From the NCBI GenBank assembly GCA_035304345.1, contig DATGQE010000022.1, positions 124,001 through 188,000 of the forward strand: a stretch of DNA of 64,000 bases, written 5' to 3'. Origin of the DNA: IDS-8 sp035304345 (lineage in GTDB: Bacteria > Pseudomonadota > Gammaproteobacteria > Steroidobacterales > Woeseiaceae). The position numbers and the translations under genes were made by a program. The notes beneath the pieces are model-generated. The model worked only from the letters and a program-made list of their open reading frames with translations. It was not told where the DNA came from and did not search any database. Positions 1-7,936 of the stretch are shown in pieces. Every line of letters starts with the position of its first letter. Within the stretch, counting starts at the first letter, position 1.

Positions 1-2732
1 TCCTGGTCAACGGGCGTCGCATGGGTTCCGTCGGCGTGCGCGGCGCCCCGGCGCAGCCCGACATCAACCTGATCCCGTTCGCGCTGGTGGATCGCGCGGA
101 GGTGCTGACGGAAGGCGTGTCCGCCGTGTACGGCGCGGACGCGGTCGCGGGCGTGGTCAACGTCATCCTGCGCGACGACTTCGAGGGCTTCGAGCTGACG
201 CTCAACTCGGAGATTCCGGGGCAGGACGGCGGCGAGATCGGCCAGGTCTCGATGATCGCGGGCGCGCAGAGCGACCGGGCCAGCATCATCTTCGGCGCGG
301 AGATGTTCGACCGCTCGCGCGTGCGGGTCGGCGACCGCGACTTCTCGCGCTGCTACCGCGCGCACGAGATCGCGACCACCGGTGAGATCCTCTCGACCTG
401 CTACGAGACGTTCTTCGACAACATCATCCTCGCCCCGGGCGGACCGTCGGCCGACGACTGGGTGTTCTACACGCCCGGCCAGACGAACCTCGGCATCCCG
501 AACTTCAGCGACTGGACTTTCCTGCCCGATCCCCAGACGCTGAACCCGGTCAACGGCAACCGCGGCAACTTCACGAACTTCGGCTACTTCGACTTCTACA
601 ACGACCAGGACGAGCGGCGTGCTTCCGACCTGGTCGGCGAGCTGGAGCGCATTTCGCTGGTGACCACCGGCAAGGTCAACATGGACTGGTGGGCCAACGA
701 GGAGATCTTCTTCGAGGCCTATTACCTCAACAGCCGCACGTTCAGCATCGGCACCACCGAGCAGATCTTCCCGGACATTCCGGGCATGATCCCGCAGGAG
801 GATGCCGACGGGAACATCATCGTCGATGCGAACGGCGTGCCGGTGCTGGTGCCGAATCCGCTGAACCCGTTCGGTGTCGATGCCGCGCCGATCATGACGC
901 TGGAGGACATCCCGCAGACGCGCGACGTGGAGCGTGAGCAGATGCGCTTCGTCGGCGGCCTGCGCGGCGACTTCGGCGATACGACCTGGTCCTACGAGGC
1001 GTTCTTCTCGTACGACCGCGGCATCGGCTTCCAGGCCCAGCCGATCCTGTTCGAGCCGCACCTCATCCTCGCGACGCAGACGGTGCGCCTGAACGCGAAC
1101 GGTGATGTGATCTGCGGCATTCCCAACCCGGGGCCCGTCGCCGGCTTCGACACGCCCGAGCCCTGCGTGCCGCTCGACATCTTCGGCCTCAACAGCAACG
1201 GGGCCACCTTCACCGGCGGCGCCATGGGCGAAGGCGTGCTGACCGCCGCCGAGCGGGAATACCTCGTCGGCAACCGTACCAACCGCACCGTCGTCGAGCA
1301 GACCATGTACGCCGGGTACGTGACCGGCGACCTGTTCGAGCTGGGCGGCCGGACGGTCGGTGCGGCATTCGGTGCCGAGTTCCGCAAGGACGAGATCAGC
1401 TCCCAGAACGACATCACCGGCGTGCGCGGCCTGAACGCGGCGGAGAATCCGCTGCAGGAAGGCGAGACGATCGGCAGCCGCGACATCTGGGAGGTGTTCG
1501 CCGAGATCAACGTTCCCCTGCTCGACAACCTGTCGGTGGACGGCGCCGTGCGCTACACGGACGAGGAGAACTTCGGCGAGGAGACGACCTGGCGCACGCG
1601 CGTGTCGTGGAGCCCGCTGGACTACCTCACGCTGAGCGGCTCCGCGGGCACGTCCTACCGTGCGCCGAACCTGCGCGAGCAGTTCCTCGCGGAGCAGGGC
1701 GGCGGCATCGGCGGCGGAAACGATCCGTGCATCAACGCCAACATTGTCGCTCTCGACCAGACGGCCCAGTCCACCCAGCAGCTCATCCAGCGCTGCATCG
1801 ACAGCGGCATCACGTTCATCGACTCGGACAACGACGGGAACTTCGACTCGACGCTGCTCGGGACCCAGGGCGTGACGACGATCCCGATCTCGACCGGCGG
1901 CAACGCCGGGCTGGTCGCGGAGACCTCCGAATCCTACACGGCGACGATCCAGTTCAGCCAGCCGTGGAGCGACGCGTTCGACCTCGACCTGGCGCTGAGC
2001 TACTGGTCGATCGAGATCGAGAACACCGTGGAGGAGCCCGAAGCGGACTTCATCATCGACGAGTGCTTCTCGAACTTTTCGCTGCCGGAGTTCAACCAGA
2101 ACCCGTTCTGCGCACTGCTCCGCCGCCCGACCACCGGTCCGATGCAGAGCCGCATCATCAACTTCGTGGACGTGTCCTTCATCAACATCGGCGAGGACAC
2201 CGCGAAGGGACTGGACCTGAACACACGGCTTATGTTCTCGACCGACTGGCTGGGTGGCATGGACGTCTCCTGGGCGACGGCCACCACGCACCAGCTCGAG
2301 CGTGATTACCAGCCGTTCGGCCCGGAGACGCGCCAGGACCTGGCCGGGACCATCGGCGTGCCGGAGTGGAAGTTCACCAGCACCCTCTCGCTGCGGCGCG
2401 ACGCCTGGGAGTTCCTGCTCCAGAACCGGTACTACGGTGATGCCCAGCAGAACGACACCGAGAACGACGTCGCGACCACCATCTTCGCGGCGGGCCTGAA
2501 CGGCATCGCCAGCCACGACATCGATTTCGTCGATTCGATCTGGTACACCGACCTGTCGGTGAGCTACATGGCGGAGCACTGGTCGGCGTCGGTGGGCGTC
2601 AACAACCTGTTCGAGGAGGACCCGCCGCTGATCGACGTGTCGGAAGGCCCGAACCGCAACAACGCGGTCTCCTCCACGGGCTACGACTTCTTCGGCCGGA
2701 CGTTCTTCGCGACCGTCTCCTTCGACTTCTGA
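1..2732 (+). CDS. TonB-dependent receptor, 5'-truncated
   Basis: Outer-membrane TonB-dependent receptor that would import a ligand into the periplasm using TonB energy. The reading frame is already open at base 3 (LVNGRRMGSVGVRG), so the signal peptide and the start of the plug lie outside the window; 909 residues remain. The retained end of the plug has the typical VYGADAVAGVVNVILR stretch, followed by a long barrel with alternating aromatic strands. The protein ends in FFATVSFDF, with the terminal Phe expected of outer-membrane barrels. The ligand cannot be read from the sequence. A Rho-independent terminator follows 24 bases after the stop. The neighbouring TPR-TonB protein and second receptor suggest a nutrient-uptake block. 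Confidence 0.93.
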   Translation, partial: LVNGRRMGSVGVRGAPAQPDINLIPFALVDRAEVLTEGVSAVYGADAVAGVVNVILRDDFEGFELTLNSEIPGQDGGEIGQVSMIAGAQSDRASIIFGAEMFDRSRVRVGDRDFSRCYRAHEIATTGEILSTCYETFFDNIILAPGGPSADDWVFYTPGQTNLGIPNFSDWTFLPDPQTLNPVNGNRGNFTNFGYFDFYNDQDERRASDLVGELERISLVTTGKVNMDWWANEEIFFEAYYLNSRTFSIGTTEQIFPDIPGMIPQEDADGNIIVDANGVPVLVPNPLNPFGVDAAPIMTLEDIPQTRDVEREQMRFVGGLRGDFGDTTWSYEAFFSYDRGIGFQAQPILFEPHLILATQTVRLNANGDVICGIPNPGPVAGFDTPEPCVPLDIFGLNSNGATFTGGAMGEGVLTAAEREYLVGNRTNRTVVEQTMYAGYVTGDLFELGGRTVGAAFGAEFRKDEISSQNDITGVRGLNAAENPLQEGETIGSRDIWEVFAEINVPLLDNLSVDGAVRYTDEENFGEETTWRTRVSWSPLDYLTLSGSAGTSYRAPNLREQFLAEQGGGIGGGNDPCINANIVALDQTAQSTQQLIQRCIDSGITFIDSDNDGNFDSTLLGTQGVTTIPISTGGNAGLVAETSESYTATIQFSQPWSDAFDLDLALSYWSIEIENTVEEPEADFIIDECFSNFSLPEFNQNPFCALLRRPTTGPMQSRIINFVDVSFINIGEDTAKGLDLNTRLMFSTDWLGGMDVSWATATTHQLERDYQPFGPETRQDLAGTIGVPEWKFTSTLSLRRDAWEFLLQNRYYGDAQQNDTENDVATTIFAAGLNGIASHDIDFVDSIWYTDLSVSYMAEHWSASVGVNNLFEEDPPLIDVSEGPNRNNAVSSTGYDFFGRTFFATVSFDF

Positions 2733-2755
2733 GTCGAACCTGGCTGAAGCCTTAC

Positions 2756-2786
2756 GGGCGGTGCGCTCCGGCGCACCGCCCTTTTT
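2756..2786 (+). terminator. Rho-independent terminator of the TonB receptor gene
   Basis: Perfect 11-bp stem GGGCGGTGCGC / GCGCACCGCCC with a TCCG tetraloop, followed directly by TTTTT. The T-run is on the + strand only, so it serves the upstream receptor gene and not the convergent lipoprotein gene. Confidence 0.9.
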
Positions 2787-2792
2787 ATGCTC

Positions 2793-3377
2793 CTACCGCA
2801 ATCGCTCCACCCGGATCGTCCGGTTGAGCGGCAGGATGCGCATGCGGTATCCCCCGAGCTTCGTCGCCCACATCTCGACGTCGAAGCTCTCGACGTTGCG
2901 CAGGGCGCGCTCCACGCTGACCCGGTCGCCGTCGATCTGCCGCCATACCTGGCCGTTGTCGAGCTCCACGAGCAGCCGCTCGTAGCCGATGAAGCGGAAA
3001 TTCACCGCGGTGGCCGCGACGCGCGTGGCGGGCTCGTCGGCGCCGCGCCGGCGCGCCTCGACCTGCTCGGCGCCGAGCTCGACGGCCGGGGCGGGCCCCG
3101 GGGAGACCGCCGGCGCTGCCGCGTCCGCCGCCTCGCCCGCGGCCAAGGTCGGCGCGGGCGCGTGCGTCGCCGCCGGTGCTTGCACAGGTGCGGGTGGCTT
3201 GACGACGTCCGCTGCTGCCGGTGCGGGCGAGCCCGCGAGCTCCCGCACGTGCCGCTCGAGGCAGGTGATCCTTTCCGCGGGCGTGGCGCTCGTCGCGCAG
3301 CCTGCGATGCGGCGCTCCGCGTCGTCCTCCGCCGCCACGGGCCCGCAGGCGAGCAGGGCGAGGAGCGCGAGCAGCAG
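2793..3377 (-). CDS. putative lipoprotein of unknown function, non-canonical start
   Basis: Unrecognised protein of about 194 residues. It opens with a hydrophobic run ending in a lipobox-like LLAC-G, then CGPVAAEDDAERR, so it is probably a lipoprotein or secreted protein. A low-complexity Ala/Pro-rich linker follows, and then a compact C-terminal domain of about 75 residues (GYERLLVELDNGQVWRQ, later GGYRMRILPLNR) that looks like a small beta domain. The frame has no ATG, GTG or TTG that preserves the signal. The best start is CTG at 3377, five bases after the TAG of the upstream TPR-TonB gene, which would imply translational coupling. The codons before it encode Ser-Arg-Arg, which would suit a signal n-region, so the true start is uncertain. 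Confidence 0.6.
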   Translation of the reverse strand: MLLALLALLACGPVAAEDDAERRIAGCATSATPAERITCLERHVRELAGSPAPAAADVVKPPAPVQAPAATHAPAPTLAAGEAADAAAPAVSPGPAPAVELGAEQVEARRRGADEPATRVAATAVNFRFIGYERLLVELDNGQVWRQIDGDRVSVERALRNVESFDVEMWATKLGGYRMRILPLNRTIRVERLR

Positions 3378-3381
3378 GCGC

Positions 3382-4791
3382 CTACTCGCGGGCGAACGCC
3401 TCGAAGTCGGCGGCGCGGTAGCGGAACTCGTGACGAAACTCCCGGTCCGGCGTGTGGACCGGCTCGCCGTCCACGTAACGCGGCCGGAAAATGAGCCTGC
3501 GGACCGCCTGCCGCACGCGGGTCTCCATCGCGGTGAACCCGGGAGGGTCGGCATCGACGATCCGGATGTCGGTGGTGCGGCCACGGTCGTTGACGGTGAA
3601 GCGTGCGACGACATAGCCCTGCTGGTAGTCGGCGGGATCGGTTTCCTCGTTGCTGCTACGGTAACCGAAGTTCGCGACCGGATCGAGATTGACGCCGAGC
3701 AACGGGACGACCCGCTCGAGGCCGCGCCGCCGGTGCTCGAGCCGCTCCTCGTCGGCCGACAGCAGCTCCCACGCACGCCGGTACCGCATACGCGCCTTGT
3801 CCTGCACGTTGCGCAGCGTGTAGTAGTCGGCGAGCTCGAACAGCGCTTTCTGCTGCATCTGCCAGGTCGCGTGCGGGTTCTGCTCCGTGACCTCGACCGC
3901 GCGGCGCAGGAACGTCTCGCCGGTCTCGGTCGTCGGCTCCGAGCGGAAGTACACGTCATCGAGGTCGTGGAAATAGGTGCGGCCCATCGCGGAGTAGACG
4001 TCGAGCAGGCTCAAGTGGTGCTCGCCGCGGCGGCTCTTGATGATGCGCGTGATCTCGCGGTACACGTTGCGCTCGTCGGCGTAACGCTCGAGTGTCCGGT
4101 AGAGCTCCGCCTTGCGATGCAATGCCGGGAGCACCTCCTCGCTGTCGGGAGAGAAAGCGCGCGCATAGAGCCAGAACATCCGGTCCACGGCCTGCAGCGC
4201 CGCCGCGTCGCGGCCGGTCGCTTCCAGCGCGTCGGTCATGGCGTCGAGGATCTCGACCTGCCCGAGCGTGTGCGGTCCCGCATTGACCTGGGTGACGTGC
4301 AGGGCGCGCTCGTACACCGGCAACGCCAGCTCCGGTCGTCCGCTCGCCGCGTGAATCCCGGCGAGCGCCACGAGCGGCTCGACGAGGCTCGCACTCAACC
4401 GGTCCTCGCCTTGCTCGAGCAAGGCGATCGCGGCCTCGTAATTGGCGACGGCAGGCACGTAGAGCTCGCGCCTTCCCTGCACGTGAGCGAGATCGGCCAG
4501 CGCGTCCGCCATCACGCCGTAACCCGTCCCGCCGGCATGGACCAGCAGGTCGAGGCGCTGCTTGGCCGCCGTCTCGGCCTCGACGAGCTCGCCGTTTGCC
4601 AGCGCCTCGCGGTAGTGGCGCCGGTACTCCTCGCCGGGTGAGGTCGACGTCGCCAGGGCAGGGCCGGCAAGCGCCGCCACCGAGTGTGCGGTGGAACCGG
4701 GGGATTCTTCGTCTTCCGCTGCTGCCGGGGCCACCGCCAGCCAGGCCGCGGCCGGCAGATACTTGCACCAGGCTCGGACCGATGCGGTCAT
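3382..4791 (-). CDS. periplasmic TPR protein with TonB C-terminal domain
   Basis: 469-residue exported protein. The signal peptide MTASVRAWCKYLP...APAAAEDEE decides the start at 4791, with AGGA eight bases upstream; an in-frame ATG at 4833 would add an unlikely 14-residue extension. Residues 50-370 contain helical repeats of TPR type (YVPAVANYEAAIALLEQG, LALPVYERAL). The last 85 residues resemble the TonB C-terminal domain (VVARFTVNDRGRTTDIRIVD, then VRRLIFRPRYVDGEPV). Unlike classical TonB, the N-terminus looks cleavable, so it may not be membrane-anchored. It sits between two TonB-dependent receptors and overlaps or abuts the lipoprotein gene, which suggests a role in receptor energising or envelope scaffolding. 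That role is inferred. Confidence 0.85.
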   Translation of the reverse strand: MTASVRAWCKYLPAAAWLAVAPAAAEDEESPGSTAHSVAALAGPALATSTSPGEEYRRHYREALANGELVEAETAAKQRLDLLVHAGGTGYGVMADALADLAHVQGRRELYVPAVANYEAAIALLEQGEDRLSASLVEPLVALAGIHAASGRPELALPVYERALHVTQVNAGPHTLGQVEILDAMTDALEATGRDAAALQAVDRMFWLYARAFSPDSEEVLPALHRKAELYRTLERYADERNVYREITRIIKSRRGEHHLSLLDVYSAMGRTYFHDLDDVYFRSEPTTETGETFLRRAVEVTEQNPHATWQMQQKALFELADYYTLRNVQDKARMRYRRAWELLSADEERLEHRRRGLERVVPLLGVNLDPVANFGYRSSNEETDPADYQQGYVVARFTVNDRGRTTDIRIVDADPPGFTAMETRVRQAVRRLIFRPRYVDGEPVHTPDREFRHEFRYRAADFEAFARE

Positions 4792-4984
4792 GAACGGATT
4801 CCTGCCGGCGACGGGTTCAGGAAGCTTCGACATCGAAGCCTACGCCCGGTTCGGCGGCACGGGCAACGCGTGTCCCGGCGGCCCATCACCTCTCGTTCGT
4901 TGCCTCGGGGGAGGCGCGTCCCTATCATGGCATCAGGCTGTAACGTCTTCTCGGCGCCGGCGTAAATGACGGAAGGAGACTGTC

Positions 4985-7936
4985 ATGCGCTCGAGAAAGA
5001 GCAGGCTCGCCGCTGCGCGCCCCGTTTGCAGCTTCCTCTTCCTGCTGCTCGCGCTGGCCCTCGCGGCCGGGGTGGCGCGGGCCCAGATCGAAGGTGCCAC
5101 CGTGCGCGGCCGCGTCATGAGCGCGGAGGGACCGCGTGCCGGCGTCCCGGTGGTGGCGATCCACCTGCCTACGGGCCAGGTCCGGCGTGCCACGACCGGC
5201 CGTGACGGCCGCTACGTCATGGTCGACCTGCGCCCCGGCGAGTACGAGGTGCAGGTCGCCGAAGCCGCCTTCGAGCCGCAGCAGCTCACGTTGCGCGTCG
5301 GTCAGACGGCGACCGTCGACTTCTCGGTGCAGGGCGGCCCCGACGCGGGTATCGAGGAGATCATCGTCACCGGTACCCAGGTCGAGCTGTTCGAGGGCGG
5401 CGCCGTGGGCACGTCGGTCACGCCGGAGCTGATCGACCGCCTCCCGCAGATCAACCGCAACTTCCTCTCCTTCGCCGATCTCGCGCCGGGCGTGCAGTTC
5501 GTGCGGGAGCCGAACGGCGGCACCTTCATACGCGGCGGTGCGCAGCACCAGCGCACGGTGAACGTGTTCATCGACGGTGTGAGCCAGAAGGACTACGTGC
5601 TGAAGGGCGGGGTGACCGGGCAGGACTCGAGCCGCGGCAACCCGTTCCCGCAGTCCGCGATCGCCGAGTACCAGGTGATCACGCAGAACTACAAGGCGGA
5701 GTACGCGCAGGTCTCGAGCGCCGCGATCAGCGCGGTCACCGCGAGCGGCACGAACGAGTTCCGCGGCAGCGTTTTCTACGATTTCACCAACGAGGACCTG
5801 CGGGCGGAGACGCCGCTCGAGAAGATCGAGGGCGAGAAAGTCGCCTCCGAGCAGCAGCAGTACGGTTTCACCGTCTCCGGCCCGATCGTCCGCGACCAGC
5901 TCTTCTTCCTGCTGGCATTCGAGGGCAAGGACAACGAGGACCCGGTGGACGTCATCCCCGGCGGCGGTTTCGACCCGGAGGACCTGCCGCCGGAATTCGC
6001 CGAGCTCACGGGACGGGAAGTTTCGGAGTTCGAGGAGGACCTGCTCTTCGCCAAGATCGACTGGAATCCCAGCGAGGCGCACCAGTTCGAGGCGTCGCTG
6101 AAGTACCGGGACGAGAGCGCGATCCAGGGTTTCGGCAACGGTATCGAGGCTCTTCCGTTCGCGACCAGCGTCGACCAGGAGGACATCCGTTTCCAGGCCG
6201 AATACACGTACGTCACGGACGCGTGGCAGAACGAGCTCAGGATCACCTGGGAGGATTCGACGTGGAGCCCGAACCCGCTCACCACCGGGGTCGGCACGTT
6301 CCTGCAGAATGCCGCCGGCGAAGGCGTGCTCCGGACGGGCGCGGGCGAGAACTTCCAGGAGAAGGGACAGGACGGCTGGGGTATCCAGAACGATTTCACG
6401 CTGCTCGACCTCGAGTGGCTCGGCGGCCACACGATCAAGGCGGGGATCAGCTACAAGAAGCTCACGCTGAAGTCGCTCCAGCAGCTTCCCGCCAACCCGC
6501 AGTTCTTCTGGAACGTGGAGTTCAACGGGCCGGGCACGTTCGCGCTGGTGCAGCCGTTTCGCCTCGATTTCGGCCAGCCCCTCAGCGACCTGGCCGGCGC
6601 CATCGAGGCGGACAACGAGCAGTGGGGCATCTTCATCCAGGACGACTGGTACGTCACCGACCGCCTCACACTGAACATCGGCGTGCGCTGGGACTACGAG
6701 GAGACCCCGGTGTACAAGGACCGCGTCACGCCGCCCGAGCAAGTGGAGGCGCTGCGGAACTGGCCGAACATCAACAACGACGTCGTCAACTACGACATCG
6801 ACGACTGGATCAGCACCGGTGACAACCGCGACTACGACTCCGACAACATCGCGCCGCGCTTCGGCTTCTCCTGGGACGTCTCGGACGCGCACACGATCTA
6901 CGGCGGCTGGGGTCGCTCCTACGACCGCAACCAGTTCGATTTCATCCAGCTCGAGACCACGAATGCCACCTTCGGCCGTGGCACCCTGTTCTTCCAGGGC
7001 GACCCGGACAATCCCTGCGCGGGTCCGAACTGCATCCCTTGGGACCCGGACTTCCTCACGCCCGAGGGCCTCGATGCGCTCATCGCCGGGGCGAGCGCGG
7101 AGGGCGGTTTCCAGCAGATCTTCCTGCTGCCGAACGACCTCGAGACCCCGTATTCCGACCAGTACAGCGTGGGGCTCAGGAGCGCGTGGCCCGGCGACTG
7201 GGAAACGGACCTCGCGTACTCGCACATCGAGAGCAAGGACGGCTTCGTCTGGATGCTCGGCAACCGGCTCCCCGACGGCTCGTTCTTCCCGCCCGGCGCC
7301 ATCTTCGGTGCGCCCTTCGGCTTCCCGCCGCCGGGGTTCGGCAACCTGCTGCTCGGCCGTAACGGCACGGAGACGGAGTCCGATTCGATCTTCCTGAAAG
7401 CGGAGCGGCCGCACCTCGACGACTGGGGAATCTCGATCGCCTACACCTGGACCGACGCGACGGAGAACCGGATCTTCAGTGACAACTTTGCGCTCGACTA
7501 TCCCTCGCTCGAGGATTACGGCAGCAACGATTCCGTCGGCATCGCCGAGCACAGGATCGTGATCGCGGGCACCTACGACCTGCCGTGGGACCTGCTGTTG
7601 TCGGCGCGCTTCATCGCGGATTCCGGGGTGAAGTACCAGTACCTCGATTGCCTCGCCGGTCCCGACCAGTGCGTGTTCCGCCGCATCGACCCGGACGACG
7701 CCGAGTTCCGGCAGCTCGACCTCGCGCTCGAGAAGCGCTTCTCCTTCGGCTTCTTGCCCGAAGAATCGACGTTCCGCGTGCGGCTCGACGTGCTCAATGT
7801 CTTCAACCGGCGGAACTGGACCTCGTTCGACCTGTTCCCGGGCGACGTGAACGGGGTGAACCCGAATTTCGGCGCGCACCAGGACAGCATCGACATTCCC
7901 CGCACCGCCAAGCTGACGGTCGGCTTCGACTGGTGA
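4985..7936 (+). CDS. TonB-dependent receptor with carboxypeptidase-regulatory-like N-domain
   Basis: 983-residue outer-membrane receptor. The start is supported by GGAAGGAGA five bases upstream. It has a signal peptide ending ARAQ, then a carboxypeptidase-regulatory-like beta domain (residues about 38-110, VRGRVMSAEGPRAGVPVV and GRYVMVDLRPGEYEV). A TonB-box-like segment EEIIVTGTQ is followed by a plug domain and a large barrel ending KLTVGFDW. This Oar/SusC-like architecture is common in receptors for carbohydrates, peptides or other large ligands. Its stop codon overlaps the GTG start of a GH3 beta-glucosidase, so the two are probably co-translated and the ligand may be a beta-glucoside or glucan. 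That substrate link is inferred from position only. Confidence 0.93.
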   Translation: MRSRKSRLAAARPVCSFLFLLLALALAAGVARAQIEGATVRGRVMSAEGPRAGVPVVAIHLPTGQVRRATTGRDGRYVMVDLRPGEYEVQVAEAAFEPQQLTLRVGQTATVDFSVQGGPDAGIEEIIVTGTQVELFEGGAVGTSVTPELIDRLPQINRNFLSFADLAPGVQFVREPNGGTFIRGGAQHQRTVNVFIDGVSQKDYVLKGGVTGQDSSRGNPFPQSAIAEYQVITQNYKAEYAQVSSAAISAVTASGTNEFRGSVFYDFTNEDLRAETPLEKIEGEKVASEQQQYGFTVSGPIVRDQLFFLLAFEGKDNEDPVDVIPGGGFDPEDLPPEFAELTGREVSEFEEDLLFAKIDWNPSEAHQFEASLKYRDESAIQGFGNGIEALPFATSVDQEDIRFQAEYTYVTDAWQNELRITWEDSTWSPNPLTTGVGTFLQNAAGEGVLRTGAGENFQEKGQDGWGIQNDFTLLDLEWLGGHTIKAGISYKKLTLKSLQQLPANPQFFWNVEFNGPGTFALVQPFRLDFGQPLSDLAGAIEADNEQWGIFIQDDWYVTDRLTLNIGVRWDYEETPVYKDRVTPPEQVEALRNWPNINNDVVNYDIDDWISTGDNRDYDSDNIAPRFGFSWDVSDAHTIYGGWGRSYDRNQFDFIQLETTNATFGRGTLFFQGDPDNPCAGPNCIPWDPDFLTPEGLDALIAGASAEGGFQQIFLLPNDLETPYSDQYSVGLRSAWPGDWETDLAYSHIESKDGFVWMLGNRLPDGSFFPPGAIFGAPFGFPPPGFGNLLLGRNGTETESDSIFLKAERPHLDDWGISIAYTWTDATENRIFSDNFALDYPSLEDYGSNDSVGIAEHRIVIAGTYDLPWDLLLSARFIADSGVKYQYLDCLAGPDQCVFRRIDPDDAEFRQLDLALEKRFSFGFLPEESTFRVRLDVLNVFNRRNWTSFDLFPGDVNGVNPNFGAHQDSIDIPRTAKLTVGFDW

